Below, piece after piece: positions 47,030 to 56,135 of a stretch of DNA of 64,000 nucleotides. The stretch's first letter is position 1, and each line of letters begins with the position of its first letter. The stretch comes from Spirochaetaceae bacterium (GTDB lineage Bacteria > Spirochaetota > Spirochaetia > DSM-27196 > PWMO01). The notes under the pieces were generated by a model that saw only the letters and a program-made list of their open reading frames with translations, was not told where the DNA came from and did not search any database. The translations under genes and the position numbers were made by a program. Where the stretch lies: contig REDW01000077.1 in NCBI GenBank assembly GCA_007693325.1, positions 32,389-96,388 on the forward strand, read 5' to 3'.

Positions 47030-47059
47030 ATTATAGCCTACGTCGGCGCTGTCCGTCAC
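47030..47059 (-). promoter_or_regulatory. promoter of the rhaM operon
   Basis: On the minus strand: GTGACG, 18 bases, TATAAT. The -10 is perfect. Confidence 0.6.
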
Positions 47060-47110
47060 GGTTTCCCTGCTGACACTGAACATGATAGTATAACGCAGGC
47101 GGGCCACGTC

Positions 47111-48928
47111 GTGAAGCAATCGCATATATTCCCTGTCATAGCCGGTGAAACTCCGTTCCTTACGCGCATACAGCAGCTGCACAATCGCGGTAATAACGCT
47201 CTGCGTGCACTCACGGCGGCCGAGATCGAACAGCTGGAGCGCCAGTCAAACGTCTGCAGCAACTGGAACGCCGTACGCGTTCGCGCCAACTTTGACCCCG
47301 CGCGCGTGCATCAGAACTACTTTGCCGGTCGAGTGGTACTCGGCGCGTTCGATGCCACCGCTGAGTCTCCCCACAGCGGTGTTGTAGCCAGCACGCTGAT
47401 AAACTGCGAGGTAGGCGACAACGCGGTGATTCATCGATGCCCGCTGATAACCGGCTACGTTATCGCAGACGGCGCGCTGGTGTGGGCCAGCTCGCTGGTT
47501 TTCCGCGGCAGGTCGTGTTTTGGTAACGGTGTGCAGATATCGGCCGGAATCGAGACCGGCGGCCGCGATATAGCGCTACTGGCCGAACTCGACATGCCGA
47601 CCGTTGAAGAGGTACTCGGCAACCGCGCGGACCACGCGCTGCAGAACGCCTACCGCCAAGCCGCAGAGCGCTACAGCACAGCGTGCAGCGCAGAGAGCGG
47701 CTGCGTGGAAGCCGGCGCGCGGATTGAGAACAGCCGCCGGGTGGAAAACAGCTGGATTGGCGCGGGCTCGCACATCTGTGGCGCCGAACGGATCAGCAAC
47801 TGCAGCGTCCTGTCCAGCGCTGATGAGCCGACGCACATCGGTGGCGGAGCAATCGTTGAAGAGAGCCTGGTCCAGCACGGCGCACGGGTGGACAGCCAGG
47901 CGATTGTGCAGCGCTCGCTGATTATGGAGTACGCTACGGTTGAACGCCAGGCAAAGGTGAAGCAGAGCGTTATCGGACCGAACGCCGTGCTGGGTGAAGG
48001 CGAGATCAGTGCGTCGTGCGTGGGACCGTTCACCGGGATGCAGCATCAGTCATTGCTGATTGCCGCATTCTGGCCGACCGGCCGCGGCATCCTGGGCTCC
48101 GGCGCCAATGTTGGATCCAACCACACCTCGCGTGTCCCCGACCAGGAAATCTGGCCGGCCGAGGGGATGTTTTTTGGACTGGACTGCGTGATCAAGTTCC
48201 CGGCTGAATACCGCAGCGCTGCGTACAGCATTGTTGCCAGCGGCGTGACCACGCTGCCGCAACGTGTCAGCTTCCCGTTCTCGCTGATTGTCGAGCCGCA
48301 CGAGGTTATTGAGGGCGTGTCTCCATCGTTCAACCGCCTGATACCGGCGTGGGGCCTGCGCCGCAATCCCTACGCGCTGCTGCGCAACCAGCTGAAATAC
48401 CAGCGGCGCAACCGCGCCCGGCGCCATCGGTTTGACTTCGGCTTCCTGCGTGATGACATTGTAGCGATGATGACAGAGGCTGTGCGCCGGCTTGAATCGA
48501 TTACCTCACCGCAGCGCTACTACCTCGAAGAACAGATCGAAGGCATCGGCGCGAATGTTGTGTTTGAAAAGGACCGCGTTGAGGCGATTAAAACCTATGG
48601 CTACTTCATCGACTACGCGCACTGCCTGGAGCGCGCACGGCAGATGCAGCAGCGTCTGGTGCGCGACGCGGAGCCGATACTGCCGCAGGATCTCGCCGAC
48701 CGCGACCTCCTGCTGCGGCTGAGCCGGATGAACGTCGATTTTGAGCAGGCGGTGACAGCAGCGCGCGAGCGTGACTCTGCCCGCGGCAGCCGCATCATCG
48801 GCGACTACTCACTGACACACCCGTGTCTGGAGGACGACGACGTAGTGCGGCACTGTGCCGCTGAGACCAAGCGCCGCAATGCCGAAATCGCCGAGCTGTT
48901 GCGATATCTTGACAATAGCCGTTCCTGA
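47111..48928 (+). CDS. DUF4954-type left-handed beta-helix protein
   Basis: 605 aa. Residues 60-340 show hexapeptide-like repeats typical of a left-handed beta helix (GDNAVIHRCPLITGYVIADGALV, AGARIENSRRVENSWIGAGSHICGAERISNCSVL). Conserved blocks such as FWPTGRGILGSGANVGSNHTSR and PEYRSAAYSIVASGVTTLPQ match what I recall of DUF4954, a family common in spirochaetes and Bacteroidetes. The fold is shared with sugar-nucleotide acyl- and nucleotidyltransferases; the reaction is not known. GTG at 47111 is the likely start, and TAGTAT/TATAAC sequences at 47086-47094 could be its -10. It diverges from rhaM. Confidence 0.8.
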   Translation: MKQSHIFPVIAGETPFLTRIQQLHNRGNNALRALTAAEIEQLERQSNVCSNWNAVRVRANFDPARVHQNYFAGRVVLGAFDATAESPHSGVVASTLINCEVGDNAVIHRCPLITGYVIADGALVWASSLVFRGRSCFGNGVQISAGIETGGRDIALLAELDMPTVEEVLGNRADHALQNAYRQAAERYSTACSAESGCVEAGARIENSRRVENSWIGAGSHICGAERISNCSVLSSADEPTHIGGGAIVEESLVQHGARVDSQAIVQRSLIMEYATVERQAKVKQSVIGPNAVLGEGEISASCVGPFTGMQHQSLLIAAFWPTGRGILGSGANVGSNHTSRVPDQEIWPAEGMFFGLDCVIKFPAEYRSAAYSIVASGVTTLPQRVSFPFSLIVEPHEVIEGVSPSFNRLIPAWGLRRNPYALLRNQLKYQRRNRARRHRFDFGFLRDDIVAMMTEAVRRLESITSPQRYYLEEQIEGIGANVVFEKDRVEAIKTYGYFIDYAHCLERARQMQQRLVRDAEPILPQDLADRDLLLRLSRMNVDFEQAVTAARERDSARGSRIIGDYSLTHPCLEDDDVVRHCAAETKRRNAEIAELLRYLDNSRS

Positions 48929-48946
48929 GCGCACAGGAGGAACTCC

Positions 48947-50032
48947 GTGGTACAACAGTTGCAGGCGCTTCTTCCTCTGCCCTACTACCTGACTTCGTTC
49001 AGCGCCCTCGATCGGTACTTCCGCCGTCCATACGGACAGAACCTCTACGTAACCGTTCGCGGCAGCCTGGTTGACCTGGCCAGGCTGCACGGTGAGTTGG
49101 AATATCCCGGTGCCGAAGACTGGGACGCCGCGCTACCCAGCGGCGAGGGGCATATCTACTATCGCTGCATCGAAGACAGCGCGGACTTTGCGCGCTTCGG
49201 CTTTGCCGTGCTCGATCTGCTCTTCGATCCGCGCGCCGATACCTTCTATGACCGCAGCGACGCCTACCAGCTGCTGCGTGCAACCGATCTGCCCGCGGGC
49301 AGCAGCGACAACCCGGCAACCTTCTGGGAAGCCGCAGTTCTCAGCGCACGCTACGGTTACAGCATTGAGGGGCTGGAGACCCCGCCGCGCGAAGCGCTGC
49401 GCACGACTCCGGTTGACGCGCAGCGGCGATCGCTGATCGACATCCTGTGCGGCAGCTACGCGTGGAAGGGTCTGCGCCGGTTGATGAACCACGGCGCGGT
49501 AGAGGCGTTGTGGCCCGAGCTGCAACCAATGAACGGAACCGTTCACTCCAAGGAAGAGCACCCCGAAGGCAATGTCTGGCAGCATTCGCTGGAGACGCTG
49601 CGCTATCGCAAGGCCAACGATCTGACGCTGACCATGGCGCTGCTGCTGCACGACGCCGGCAAGCCGTACGCGCGCAAGACGCGCGATCGCGCCTTTGACA
49701 AGCACGCCGAGATCGGCGCCCGAACCGCGGTATCACTGCTGCGTCGGCTGAAGTTCTCGCAGCAGTTTATCGACGATGTGGCGTGGCTGGTTCGCAATCA
49801 CATGCTGCCCGGCAACCTGCACCGGCTGCCGACCTACCGCAGCGAGAAAGCGATGGCTTCACCGCTGTTCCCGCTGCTGCTGGAGCTCTACCGCTGCGAC
49901 CTCTCTTCAACCTATCGTGGCCCCGACGGCTACTACCGCGCCTGCAAGGTCTACCGCAGCTTCCTCAAGCATCAGTCCAATCCGTTCCGCGCCGCCGACG
50001 GCAAGAAGCTGCTCAAGCTCTACGTGGAATAG
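48947..50032 (+). CDS. HD-domain phosphohydrolase with CCA-enzyme-like layout
   Basis: 361 aa. The HD domain (about residues 200-310) has the metal residues in VWQHSLETL, ALLLHDAGKP and VRNHMLPGN. The N-terminal 100 residues have a size and position like the head of CCA-adding enzymes, but no nucleotidyltransferase G[GS]xxRD motif is visible. So it may be an HD phosphatase derived from that lineage. AGGAGG lies before the GTG start. It sits 18 bases after the DUF4954 gene and is probably co-transcribed. Confidence 0.75.
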   Translation: MVQQLQALLPLPYYLTSFSALDRYFRRPYGQNLYVTVRGSLVDLARLHGELEYPGAEDWDAALPSGEGHIYYRCIEDSADFARFGFAVLDLLFDPRADTFYDRSDAYQLLRATDLPAGSSDNPATFWEAAVLSARYGYSIEGLETPPREALRTTPVDAQRRSLIDILCGSYAWKGLRRLMNHGAVEALWPELQPMNGTVHSKEEHPEGNVWQHSLETLRYRKANDLTLTMALLLHDAGKPYARKTRDRAFDKHAEIGARTAVSLLRRLKFSQQFIDDVAWLVRNHMLPGNLHRLPTYRSEKAMASPLFPLLLELYRCDLSSTYRGPDGYYRACKVYRSFLKHQSNPFRAADGKKLLKLYVE

Positions 50033-50038
50033 CCGCGG

Positions 50039-51352
50039 TCAGGCAAAAGTGCCGAGCAGATACTGCTTGAGCGCTGCTGCACTGCTCTCAACCGCGGTGG
50101 CCCGCTTGGGACGCTCGAGCGACGCTGCCAGCTGCGCCGGCAGCATCGGCCTGGTACCGGTGGCCTGCTCTACCACCTCCAGGAACTTCCCCGGATGTGC
50201 GGTGGCCAGGCAGATTACCGCCGGATCGGTGCGCGTATGCTGCTGACAGTAGCGTTCAGCCGCCAGCACCCCGGTGGCGGTGTGCGGATCAAGATAGATG
50301 CCGCTGCGGCTGTAGTAGCGCTCGATGGTTGCCAGGGTCTCTGCATCGCTGATGACCGCCGCCTCTATGCAGCGCCGCATCGCCTCGACATCGGCACCGA
50401 ACAGCGCTGAGAGGCGTTCGAAGTTGCTCGGGTTGCCCACGTCCATGGCATTGGAAAGTGTCTGGACCGAGGGCCGCGGCGTGAACACTCCGCTGGTCAG
50501 ATACTCGGGAATGACGTCGTTGGCGTTGGTGGTAGCCAGAAACCGCTCGACGCGCATCCCCCAGCGCCACGCCAGCACGCCGGCGGTGAGATTACCAAAG
50601 TTGCCGCTGGGCACGCAGAACACCGGCGCCTGCCGGCTGACCGCGCGCCACTGCGCGGCCGCCCAGATGTAGTAGAATGACTGCGGCAGCAGCCGCCCCA
50701 GGTTGATGGAATTGGCCGAGGTCAGCACCAGCTGCCGATTCAATTCACGGTCAACAAAGGCTTCTTTGACCATGCGCTGGCAATCATCAAACGAGCCGCG
50801 AACCTCCAGCGCAGATACATTGCCGCCCACGGTGGTAAGCTGCTTCTCCTGCAGCGGGCTGACTCTGCCCGACGGATAGAGAATCACCACGCTGATGTTA
50901 TCACGGCCGTGGAACGCCTGCGCTACAGCGCTGCCGGTATCCCCGCTGGTTGCGGTCAGGATGACCGCGTGGCGGTCACGGTGGCTCAGAAAGTGCTCCA
51001 TGCACGCCGCCAGGAATGAGGCCCCGAAGTCCTTGAACGCGCACGAGGGTCCGTGAAACAGCTCCAGCAGCTGTATCGCGCCGCCAAGCGGGGCAAGACG
51101 CGGCGAGAATTCGAAGGCGCGCTCGACTATCGCCCGTGATTGGCTGCGCGAGAGCTCGTCTCCCAGCAGCCGGTAACACAGTTCAGTTGCGATCTCGTTG
51201 AACGAACTCTGCGCAGTGAAGCCGGCGATGACACCCGACAGGTCGGGCTGTTGCAGCGGGTGGTAGAGTCCGCCGCCGGGGGCCAGGCCGCGGAACACGG
51301 CAGTGGCAAAGTCAACCTGATCGCCGGGGTCACGCGTGCTGGCAAAGATCAT
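50039..51352 (-). CDS. thrC: threonine synthase
   Basis: 437 aa. The PLP lysine is in GPSCAFKDFGASFLA, and TATSGDTGSAVAQAFHG binds the cofactor phosphate. The VPSGNFGNLTAGVLAWR segment is characteristic of the E. coli-type enzyme, as is the N-terminal FASTRDPGDQVDFATAV. It converts O-phosphohomoserine to threonine. Start ATG overlaps the lysC stop by 4 bases, so aspartate kinase and threonine synthase are coupled in one operon. Confidence 0.94.
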   Translation of the reverse strand: MIFASTRDPGDQVDFATAVFRGLAPGGGLYHPLQQPDLSGVIAGFTAQSSFNEIATELCYRLLGDELSRSQSRAIVERAFEFSPRLAPLGGAIQLLELFHGPSCAFKDFGASFLAACMEHFLSHRDRHAVILTATSGDTGSAVAQAFHGRDNISVVILYPSGRVSPLQEKQLTTVGGNVSALEVRGSFDDCQRMVKEAFVDRELNRQLVLTSANSINLGRLLPQSFYYIWAAAQWRAVSRQAPVFCVPSGNFGNLTAGVLAWRWGMRVERFLATTNANDVIPEYLTSGVFTPRPSVQTLSNAMDVGNPSNFERLSALFGADVEAMRRCIEAAVISDAETLATIERYYSRSGIYLDPHTATGVLAAERYCQQHTRTDPAVICLATAHPGKFLEVVEQATGTRPMLPAQLAASLERPKRATAVESSAAALKQYLLGTFA

Positions 51353-52752
51353 GCGTGCGCTCCCGACTCAGCGGTACCAAAGAACGCGCGGTGCACGGCC
51401 TGCAGAGCCCGCGCACGGTCCTGGCGGTGGACCAGGAACGAGATATTCATCTCGCTGGATCCCTGCGCTATAGCCAGAATGTTGATCCCCGCGTCACCGA
51501 GCGCGCTGAACAGCTTCCCCGAGATTCCGGGTGAACCGCGCATCTTCTCCCCGATCACCGCGATAATCTCCAGGTCTTCGATCAGCTCGAAACGCTCGAT
51601 CAGCTTGTGCGAGAGCTCGTGCGCCAACTCGCGCCCCAACCCCTCGATAGCGCTTCGCGCCTGCCCCTGGCGGCAGACAATACAGATGCTGTGCTCGCTG
51701 GAGGCCTGTGATATCATGATCACGTTGACCCCAACCTGAGCCAGCGTGGAGAAGACCCGCCCGGCTATTCCCGGAACTCCCACCATACCGCCGCCTTCAA
51801 CATTCACCAGCGAGACGTTGTCGATCGATGCGATACCGGTAATCGGGTGCTTATCGTGCACAACGTCCTCGGAGATGCGCGTACCTGGCGCGTTCGGGTT
51901 GAGCGTGTTGCGGATCCAGATCGGGATGTTCTTCTCTACCGCCGGAATCATGGTGTAGGGATGGATCACTTCGGCACCGAAGTAGGACAGCTCCATCGCT
52001 TCCTTGAACGACAGCTGCCCGACCACGAACGCCTCGGGAACGTGACGCGGATCGGCACTCAGCACGCCGTCGACATCGGTCCAGATCTCGATGGCATCGG
52101 CGCCCACAGCCGCCGCCACCAGCGAAGCGGTATAATCCGAACCGTTGCGCCCCAGCGTGGTGGTTACGCCTTCTGCGGTTGCCGCAATGAAGCCGGTTAT
52201 GACCGGAATCCCGCGCGTTTGTGCCAGCTCCTCGGCAATCAGGCGGTAGCTCAGCGCAAAGTCAACCGCTGCACTGCCGTGATAGTTATCGGTAATGATC
52301 ATTGTCCGAGCATCCACGGTCACCGCAGGGGTCCCGCGCGAGTCCAGGTAGGCGGACACCAGGCGGCAACTCATCCGTTCACCGAAGCTGGCAATCACAT
52401 CCAGCGTGCGCGCTGAACACTCCTTGACCAGCTCCACCCCGCGCAGCAGTTCGGTCAATTCGTGCACCAGCTGTTCAAGCATAGCTATCAACACCGAGCG
52501 TTCGGCTGCGCCCGGAAGTCGCTCGACAGCCTCCCGGTGCTGCGTCAGGATCTCGGCCACGTGATCGTGATAGGCTGCGTCCCCCACGGCCGCCTCACCG
52601 GCGCACTGCAGCAGCAGGTTGGTGACGCCCTTCATAGCAGACAGAACCACCGCTACCGGTTCTCGCTCGCGCGCGCTTCCGATGATGCTGCAGACGTCCT
52701 TGATCCGGGCTGCGTCTGCCAGTGAACTGCCGCCGAATTTCAGTACTCTCAT
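51349..52752 (-). CDS. lysC: aspartate kinase
   Basis: 467 aa, monofunctional LysC/class III type. VLKFGGSSLADAARI opens the amino-acid kinase domain, GRNGSDYTASLVAAAVGADAIEIWTDVDGV binds aspartate and ATP, and two ACT domains fill the last 150 residues (VGVPGIAGRVFSTLAQVGVNV; SPGISGKLFSALGDAGINILAIAQGSSE). These usually mediate feedback by lysine or threonine. It begins the aspartate-family pathway and leads thrC. No strong ribosome-binding site is seen. Confidence 0.94.
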   Translation of the reverse strand: MRVLKFGGSSLADAARIKDVCSIIGSAREREPVAVVLSAMKGVTNLLLQCAGEAAVGDAAYHDHVAEILTQHREAVERLPGAAERSVLIAMLEQLVHELTELLRGVELVKECSARTLDVIASFGERMSCRLVSAYLDSRGTPAVTVDARTMIITDNYHGSAAVDFALSYRLIAEELAQTRGIPVITGFIAATAEGVTTTLGRNGSDYTASLVAAAVGADAIEIWTDVDGVLSADPRHVPEAFVVGQLSFKEAMELSYFGAEVIHPYTMIPAVEKNIPIWIRNTLNPNAPGTRISEDVVHDKHPITGIASIDNVSLVNVEGGGMVGVPGIAGRVFSTLAQVGVNVIMISQASSEHSICIVCRQGQARSAIEGLGRELAHELSHKLIERFELIEDLEIIAVIGEKMRGSPGISGKLFSALGDAGINILAIAQGSSEMNISFLVHRQDRARALQAVHRAFFGTAESGAHA

Positions 52753-52865
52753 CCGGTTGTGTACCCCTGTATAGCCTGGACGGGCTGTATGGACTGGAGC
52801 CCATAATCGGGTAAAGCTCGATAAAAATCAAGTTTGCATCAGTAGCGAAAAGCGCCCATCGGCGC

Positions 52866-52871
52866 TATGAT
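52866..52871 (+). promoter_or_regulatory. -10 element of a leaderless lipoprotein promoter
   Basis: TATGAT ends 6 bases before the ATG at 52878, and no ribosome-binding site is present. No good -35 at the right distance. Confidence 0.4.
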
Positions 52872-52877
52872 AGCGGT

Positions 52878-54086
52878 ATGCCTGAATCGTTTACAGCGAT
52901 TCTCAAATTCCTCGTGCCGCTGCTGGTAGTACTGGCGTTGAGCAGCTGCGCTACCACCGAGCCAGCCGCACCGAGAGAAGCCGCACCAGCGCCGGAGCGC
53001 ACGGTAGAAGAACCGGTTGCGGCTGCTGAACCCGCGCCGGCGCCCGAGGCGGTACCGGCGGCCCCGCCATCGCCCGCAGAGGCCCGCGAGTTGATTCGCC
53101 GCGCCGCGGCACACGTGAGCTACGGCATAGCCGTACGAGTTGACCAGGACACCTACCTCGGTGCGGTAGCCGACGTTGACGGAAATGGCCAACTGGACAT
53201 CGGGCTGCTGCTGCTGGGCGAAGACTTTGGCGAACTCGCCGATCTGCGGCTACTCTCGGATACCACCCGGCTCTACCACGACGACGCGCGTACCCCCGAG
53301 CTCTACCTGGCTGTGCTGAGCTCTGACAACGGCAGCTTCAGCGAGCGTCACCGTTTCTACCTCGGGCGCAGACGCGTTGTCTCCGATGTTGCCGTACATC
53401 CGCTGCGCCTGGACCGGGCATCGCCGGCAGCCTTTGTGGTCAGCGTCACCACCCGCGATGGATCCGAGCAGTACTGGAACACTTTCAGCGGTGACGGAAT
53501 CCCGACTACGCTGCTGGTAGACAACACCGGCACCACGCGCACCGTACTGGCCGACATCGACAGTAACCAGCGGCTGGACTTCATTCGCTACCAGACGGTT
53601 TTTGAGCAGGGCCGCGGCTACGACACCCTGATCAGCTGGACCCGCTGGTCCAGCGCGGGTTTCGAGGCCGTTGAAACCACCAACGTGGTGCGCAACCTGA
53701 GGAGCTTCCTGGATCGGGCCGCAGAGAGTCTGAGGCACGGTGCCTGGGAACAGTTTGTCGATCGGGCGCTGTTGCCTGCCACCCTGGCAGAGTTGGCTCA
53801 CGCCGGGCTGACTCCCGTGCAGATGATCGACCGGCTGTTGATACCCGAAAACGGCAACCGCTGGAGCGGCCTGGTGGCACGACAGCGTATCGAAGAGGTG
53901 ATCTTTCCCGAAATAACGCGCAACCCGTTCCGCGATATCGGTATCCGGACCAGCTTTCGCACCTCGCTGCGCGTGATAACCGCGCACGGTGACACGTTTT
54001 TCTTCCTCGCCGAGATCGGCATGCAGCAGAACCCGTTTCAGCCGCAGCAGTTCTTCTTTGAACCGATAGCATCACAAGGAGAGTAG
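52878..54086 (+). CDS. lipoprotein with Pro/Ala-rich linker and VCBS-like domain
   Basis: 402 aa. Signal ends at lipobox ALSSC (about residue 24). A flexible Glu/Pro/Ala linker (residues 28-70) precedes a soluble part with VADVDGNGQLDIGLLL and LADIDSNQRLDFIRY, aspartate loops like the calcium-binding FG-GAP/VCBS repeats. Function unknown; an envelope lipoprotein held away from the membrane is likely. It is followed by murA after 6 bases and shares its transcript. Confidence 0.75.
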   Translation: MPESFTAILKFLVPLLVVLALSSCATTEPAAPREAAPAPERTVEEPVAAAEPAPAPEAVPAAPPSPAEARELIRRAAAHVSYGIAVRVDQDTYLGAVADVDGNGQLDIGLLLLGEDFGELADLRLLSDTTRLYHDDARTPELYLAVLSSDNGSFSERHRFYLGRRRVVSDVAVHPLRLDRASPAAFVVSVTTRDGSEQYWNTFSGDGIPTTLLVDNTGTTRTVLADIDSNQRLDFIRYQTVFEQGRGYDTLISWTRWSSAGFEAVETTNVVRNLRSFLDRAAESLRHGAWEQFVDRALLPATLAELAHAGLTPVQMIDRLLIPENGNRWSGLVARQRIEEVIFPEITRNPFRDIGIRTSFRTSLRVITAHGDTFFFLAEIGMQQNPFQPQQFFFEPIASQGE

Positions 54087-54092
54087 AGTTCG

Positions 54093-55382
54093 ATGTACAA
54101 GTACCTGATCGAAGGCGGCACCCCGGTCAACGGCACAATCCGCGCCAGCGGCAACAAGAACGCCGCGCTGCCCTGCCTGGCGGCCACCCTGTTGAGCACC
54201 GAGCCGGTGACGCTGCGCAACATCCCCGATATCGAAGACGTACAGGTGGTCATCGATATTCTGACTCATCTCGGAGCAACGGTTACCCGGGGTCTGGACA
54301 GCGGTGTCTACACCATCAGCGTCAATGGCATCCGCAGCTGCGAGATCCCGGACTCGCTGGCCTCAAAGATCCGGGCCTCGATTCTGTTTGCCGGTCCGCT
54401 GCTGGCGCGCTGCGGCAGCGTTGAGATGCCTCCGCCGGGCGGCGATGTCATCGGGCGGCGGCGGCTCGACACGCATTTCCTGGCACTGGCCGCACTGGGT
54501 GCCGATGTACAGATCGACGGCCGGTTCCGCGTCCAGGCAAGACGGCTGGTAGGCAATGAGATCTTTTTGGATGAGGCGTCGGTAACCGCAACCGAGAATG
54601 CGGTCATGGCCGCCGTGCTGGCCGAGGGTCTCACGGTCATCGAGAACGCCGCCTCCGAACCGCACATCCAGGATCTGTGCAACATGCTCAATGCGATGGG
54701 CGCCGAGATCAGCGGCGTGGGCTCCAACATTCTGCGCATCAACGGCGTCAAGAAGCTGCACGGCACCGACTTCCGCATCGGATCAGACTACATGGAGATC
54801 GGTTCACTTATCGGGCTGGCCGCGGCTACGCGCGGTGAGCTGACTATCGAGGACGCCCCGGCGTGTCACATGCGCATGATTCGCATCGCCTTTGCCAAGC
54901 TGGGTATCAGCTGGGAACAGGAAGGTGACACCATCCACGTCCCGGCACAACAGCGCCTGACGGTGGTCTCCGATATGGGCGGCGTTATTCCAAAGATCGA
55001 CGACGCTCCCTGGCCGGGCTTTCCGCCGGACCTCACCAGTATAGTGCTGGTGGTTGCCACGCAGGTTGATGGAACCGTGCTGGTCTACGAGAAGATGTTT
55101 GAATCGAGGATGTTCTTTGTGGACAAGCTCATCGGTATGGGAGCGCGGATTGTGCTGTGCGATCCGCATCGTGCGGTCATCTCCGGGCCGAGCAGACTGA
55201 CCGGCTCGGTACTGACCTCTCCGGATGTGCGCGCCGGCATGGCGATGGTGATTGCCGCTCTGTGCGCCGAAGGCCAGAGCATTATCCACAACGTGTATCA
55301 GATCGAACGCGGCTATGAGAACCTGGCGTCGCGACTCAGGGCACTGGGCATCGGCATAACCCGCGTTACCGTTGACGAATAG
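54093..55382 (+). CDS. murA: UDP-GlcNAc enolpyruvyltransferase MurA, Asp variant
   Basis: 429 aa. MurA adds enolpyruvate to UDP-GlcNAc, the first committed step of peptidoglycan. [33 protein letters not shown] and the rest of the double-barrel fold are intact. The catalytic loop reads [16 protein letters not shown], so residue 118 (codon GAT at 54444) is Asp where E. coli has Cys115. The same change in mycobacterial, chlamydial and Borrelia MurA makes the enzyme insensitive to fosfomycin while keeping activity. AAGGAGAG precedes the ATG. Confidence 0.95.
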   Translation: MYKYLIEGGTPVNGTIRASGNKNAALPCLAATLLSTEPVTLRNIPDIEDVQVVIDILTHLGATVTRGLDSGVYTISVNGIRSCEIPDSLASKIRASILFAGPLLARCGSVEMPPPGGDVIGRRRLDTHFLALAALGADVQIDGRFRVQARRLVGNEIFLDEASVTATENAVMAAVLAEGLTVIENAASEPHIQDLCNMLNAMGAEISGVGSNILRINGVKKLHGTDFRIGSDYMEIGSLIGLAAATRGELTIEDAPACHMRMIRIAFAKLGISWEQEGDTIHVPAQQRLTVVSDMGGVIPKIDDAPWPGFPPDLTSIVLVVATQVDGTVLVYEKMFESRMFFVDKLIGMGARIVLCDPHRAVISGPSRLTGSVLTSPDVRAGMAMVIAALCAEGQSIIHNVYQIERGYENLASRLRALGIGITRVTVDE

Positions 55383-55400
55383 CCGCTGCCCCTGAGCATC

Positions 55401-56135
55401 TCAGATATCGAACTCGCGCATGATTGTCTGATAGGCAGCCTGTACCTTCAGGTACGCCTGCTCAGCCTGACGACGCTGCGAGTCATCGAGACCGGCTGCC
55501 GCGTCAGGGTGGAACTGAACGGCCAGAGCGCGGTAGACGCGTTTAACCTCGTCCGGCCCGGCCGCCGGCGAGACCCCCAGCACCGCGCACGCCTGGGAAT
55601 CGAGAACCCGGTAGGGATCGCGCAGCGTACGGTAGCGCTCGGCGGGAATCTGCCAGCGCTCGGCAAGGCGACGCACGCGCGGCGCCGGGCAGCCGATCGA
55701 CAGCAACAGCTCGATTACCGCCTCCAGCTCGGCCGGCGGCAGGCGGCGACGCAGGAACTCGCCGAGATCAGCGCTGTTGGCCTGCAGCGCGAGCGCTGAG
55801 CCGTCCTGCGCAATTCGCTCGAGCCGACCGATAGCACGCCGCGGAGTCGAATAGCGTTGGATCAGCCACTGCAACACGCGCGCCTGCGTGTCCGGGGTCA
55901 GCGTACCGCCAACCACAAAGGCGAGTACCAGGATGGCGGCCTCCGGCGAAAGCGACTGCTGCGCGGTATCTTCCAGCGGATCTTCAACCAGGCGGGTTAT
56001 CGAGCGGCGTTCACGCGCGCGCAGCACCGCCTGATCAACCAGGGTGCCGACCAGCAGCCCGAATCCAACACCAAACACACCGGCAGGAAGACCGACCAGA
56101 CCGCCAACCAGCGTGCCAACCGGCACGCGCCTCAT
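55401..56135 (-). CDS. membrane-associated J-domain protein
   Basis: 244 aa. A short glycine-rich hydrophobic N-terminus (VGTLVGGLVGLPAGVFGVGFGLLVGTLVD) could insert in the membrane. Residues 45-170 resemble a TerB/DjlA-like helical domain (SPEAAILVLAFVVGGTLTPD). The last 60 residues are a J-domain with the HPD motif (VQFHPDAAAG), which stimulates Hsp70 ATPase. ATG at 56135 overlaps the upstream stop (ATGA), so translation is coupled with the membrane protein gene. DjlA-like architecture is the closest match. Confidence 0.82.
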   Translation of the reverse strand: MRRVPVGTLVGGLVGLPAGVFGVGFGLLVGTLVDQAVLRARERRSITRLVEDPLEDTAQQSLSPEAAILVLAFVVGGTLTPDTQARVLQWLIQRYSTPRRAIGRLERIAQDGSALALQANSADLGEFLRRRLPPAELEAVIELLLSIGCPAPRVRRLAERWQIPAERYRTLRDPYRVLDSQACAVLGVSPAAGPDEVKRVYRALAVQFHPDAAAGLDDSQRRQAEQAYLKVQAAYQTIMREFDI

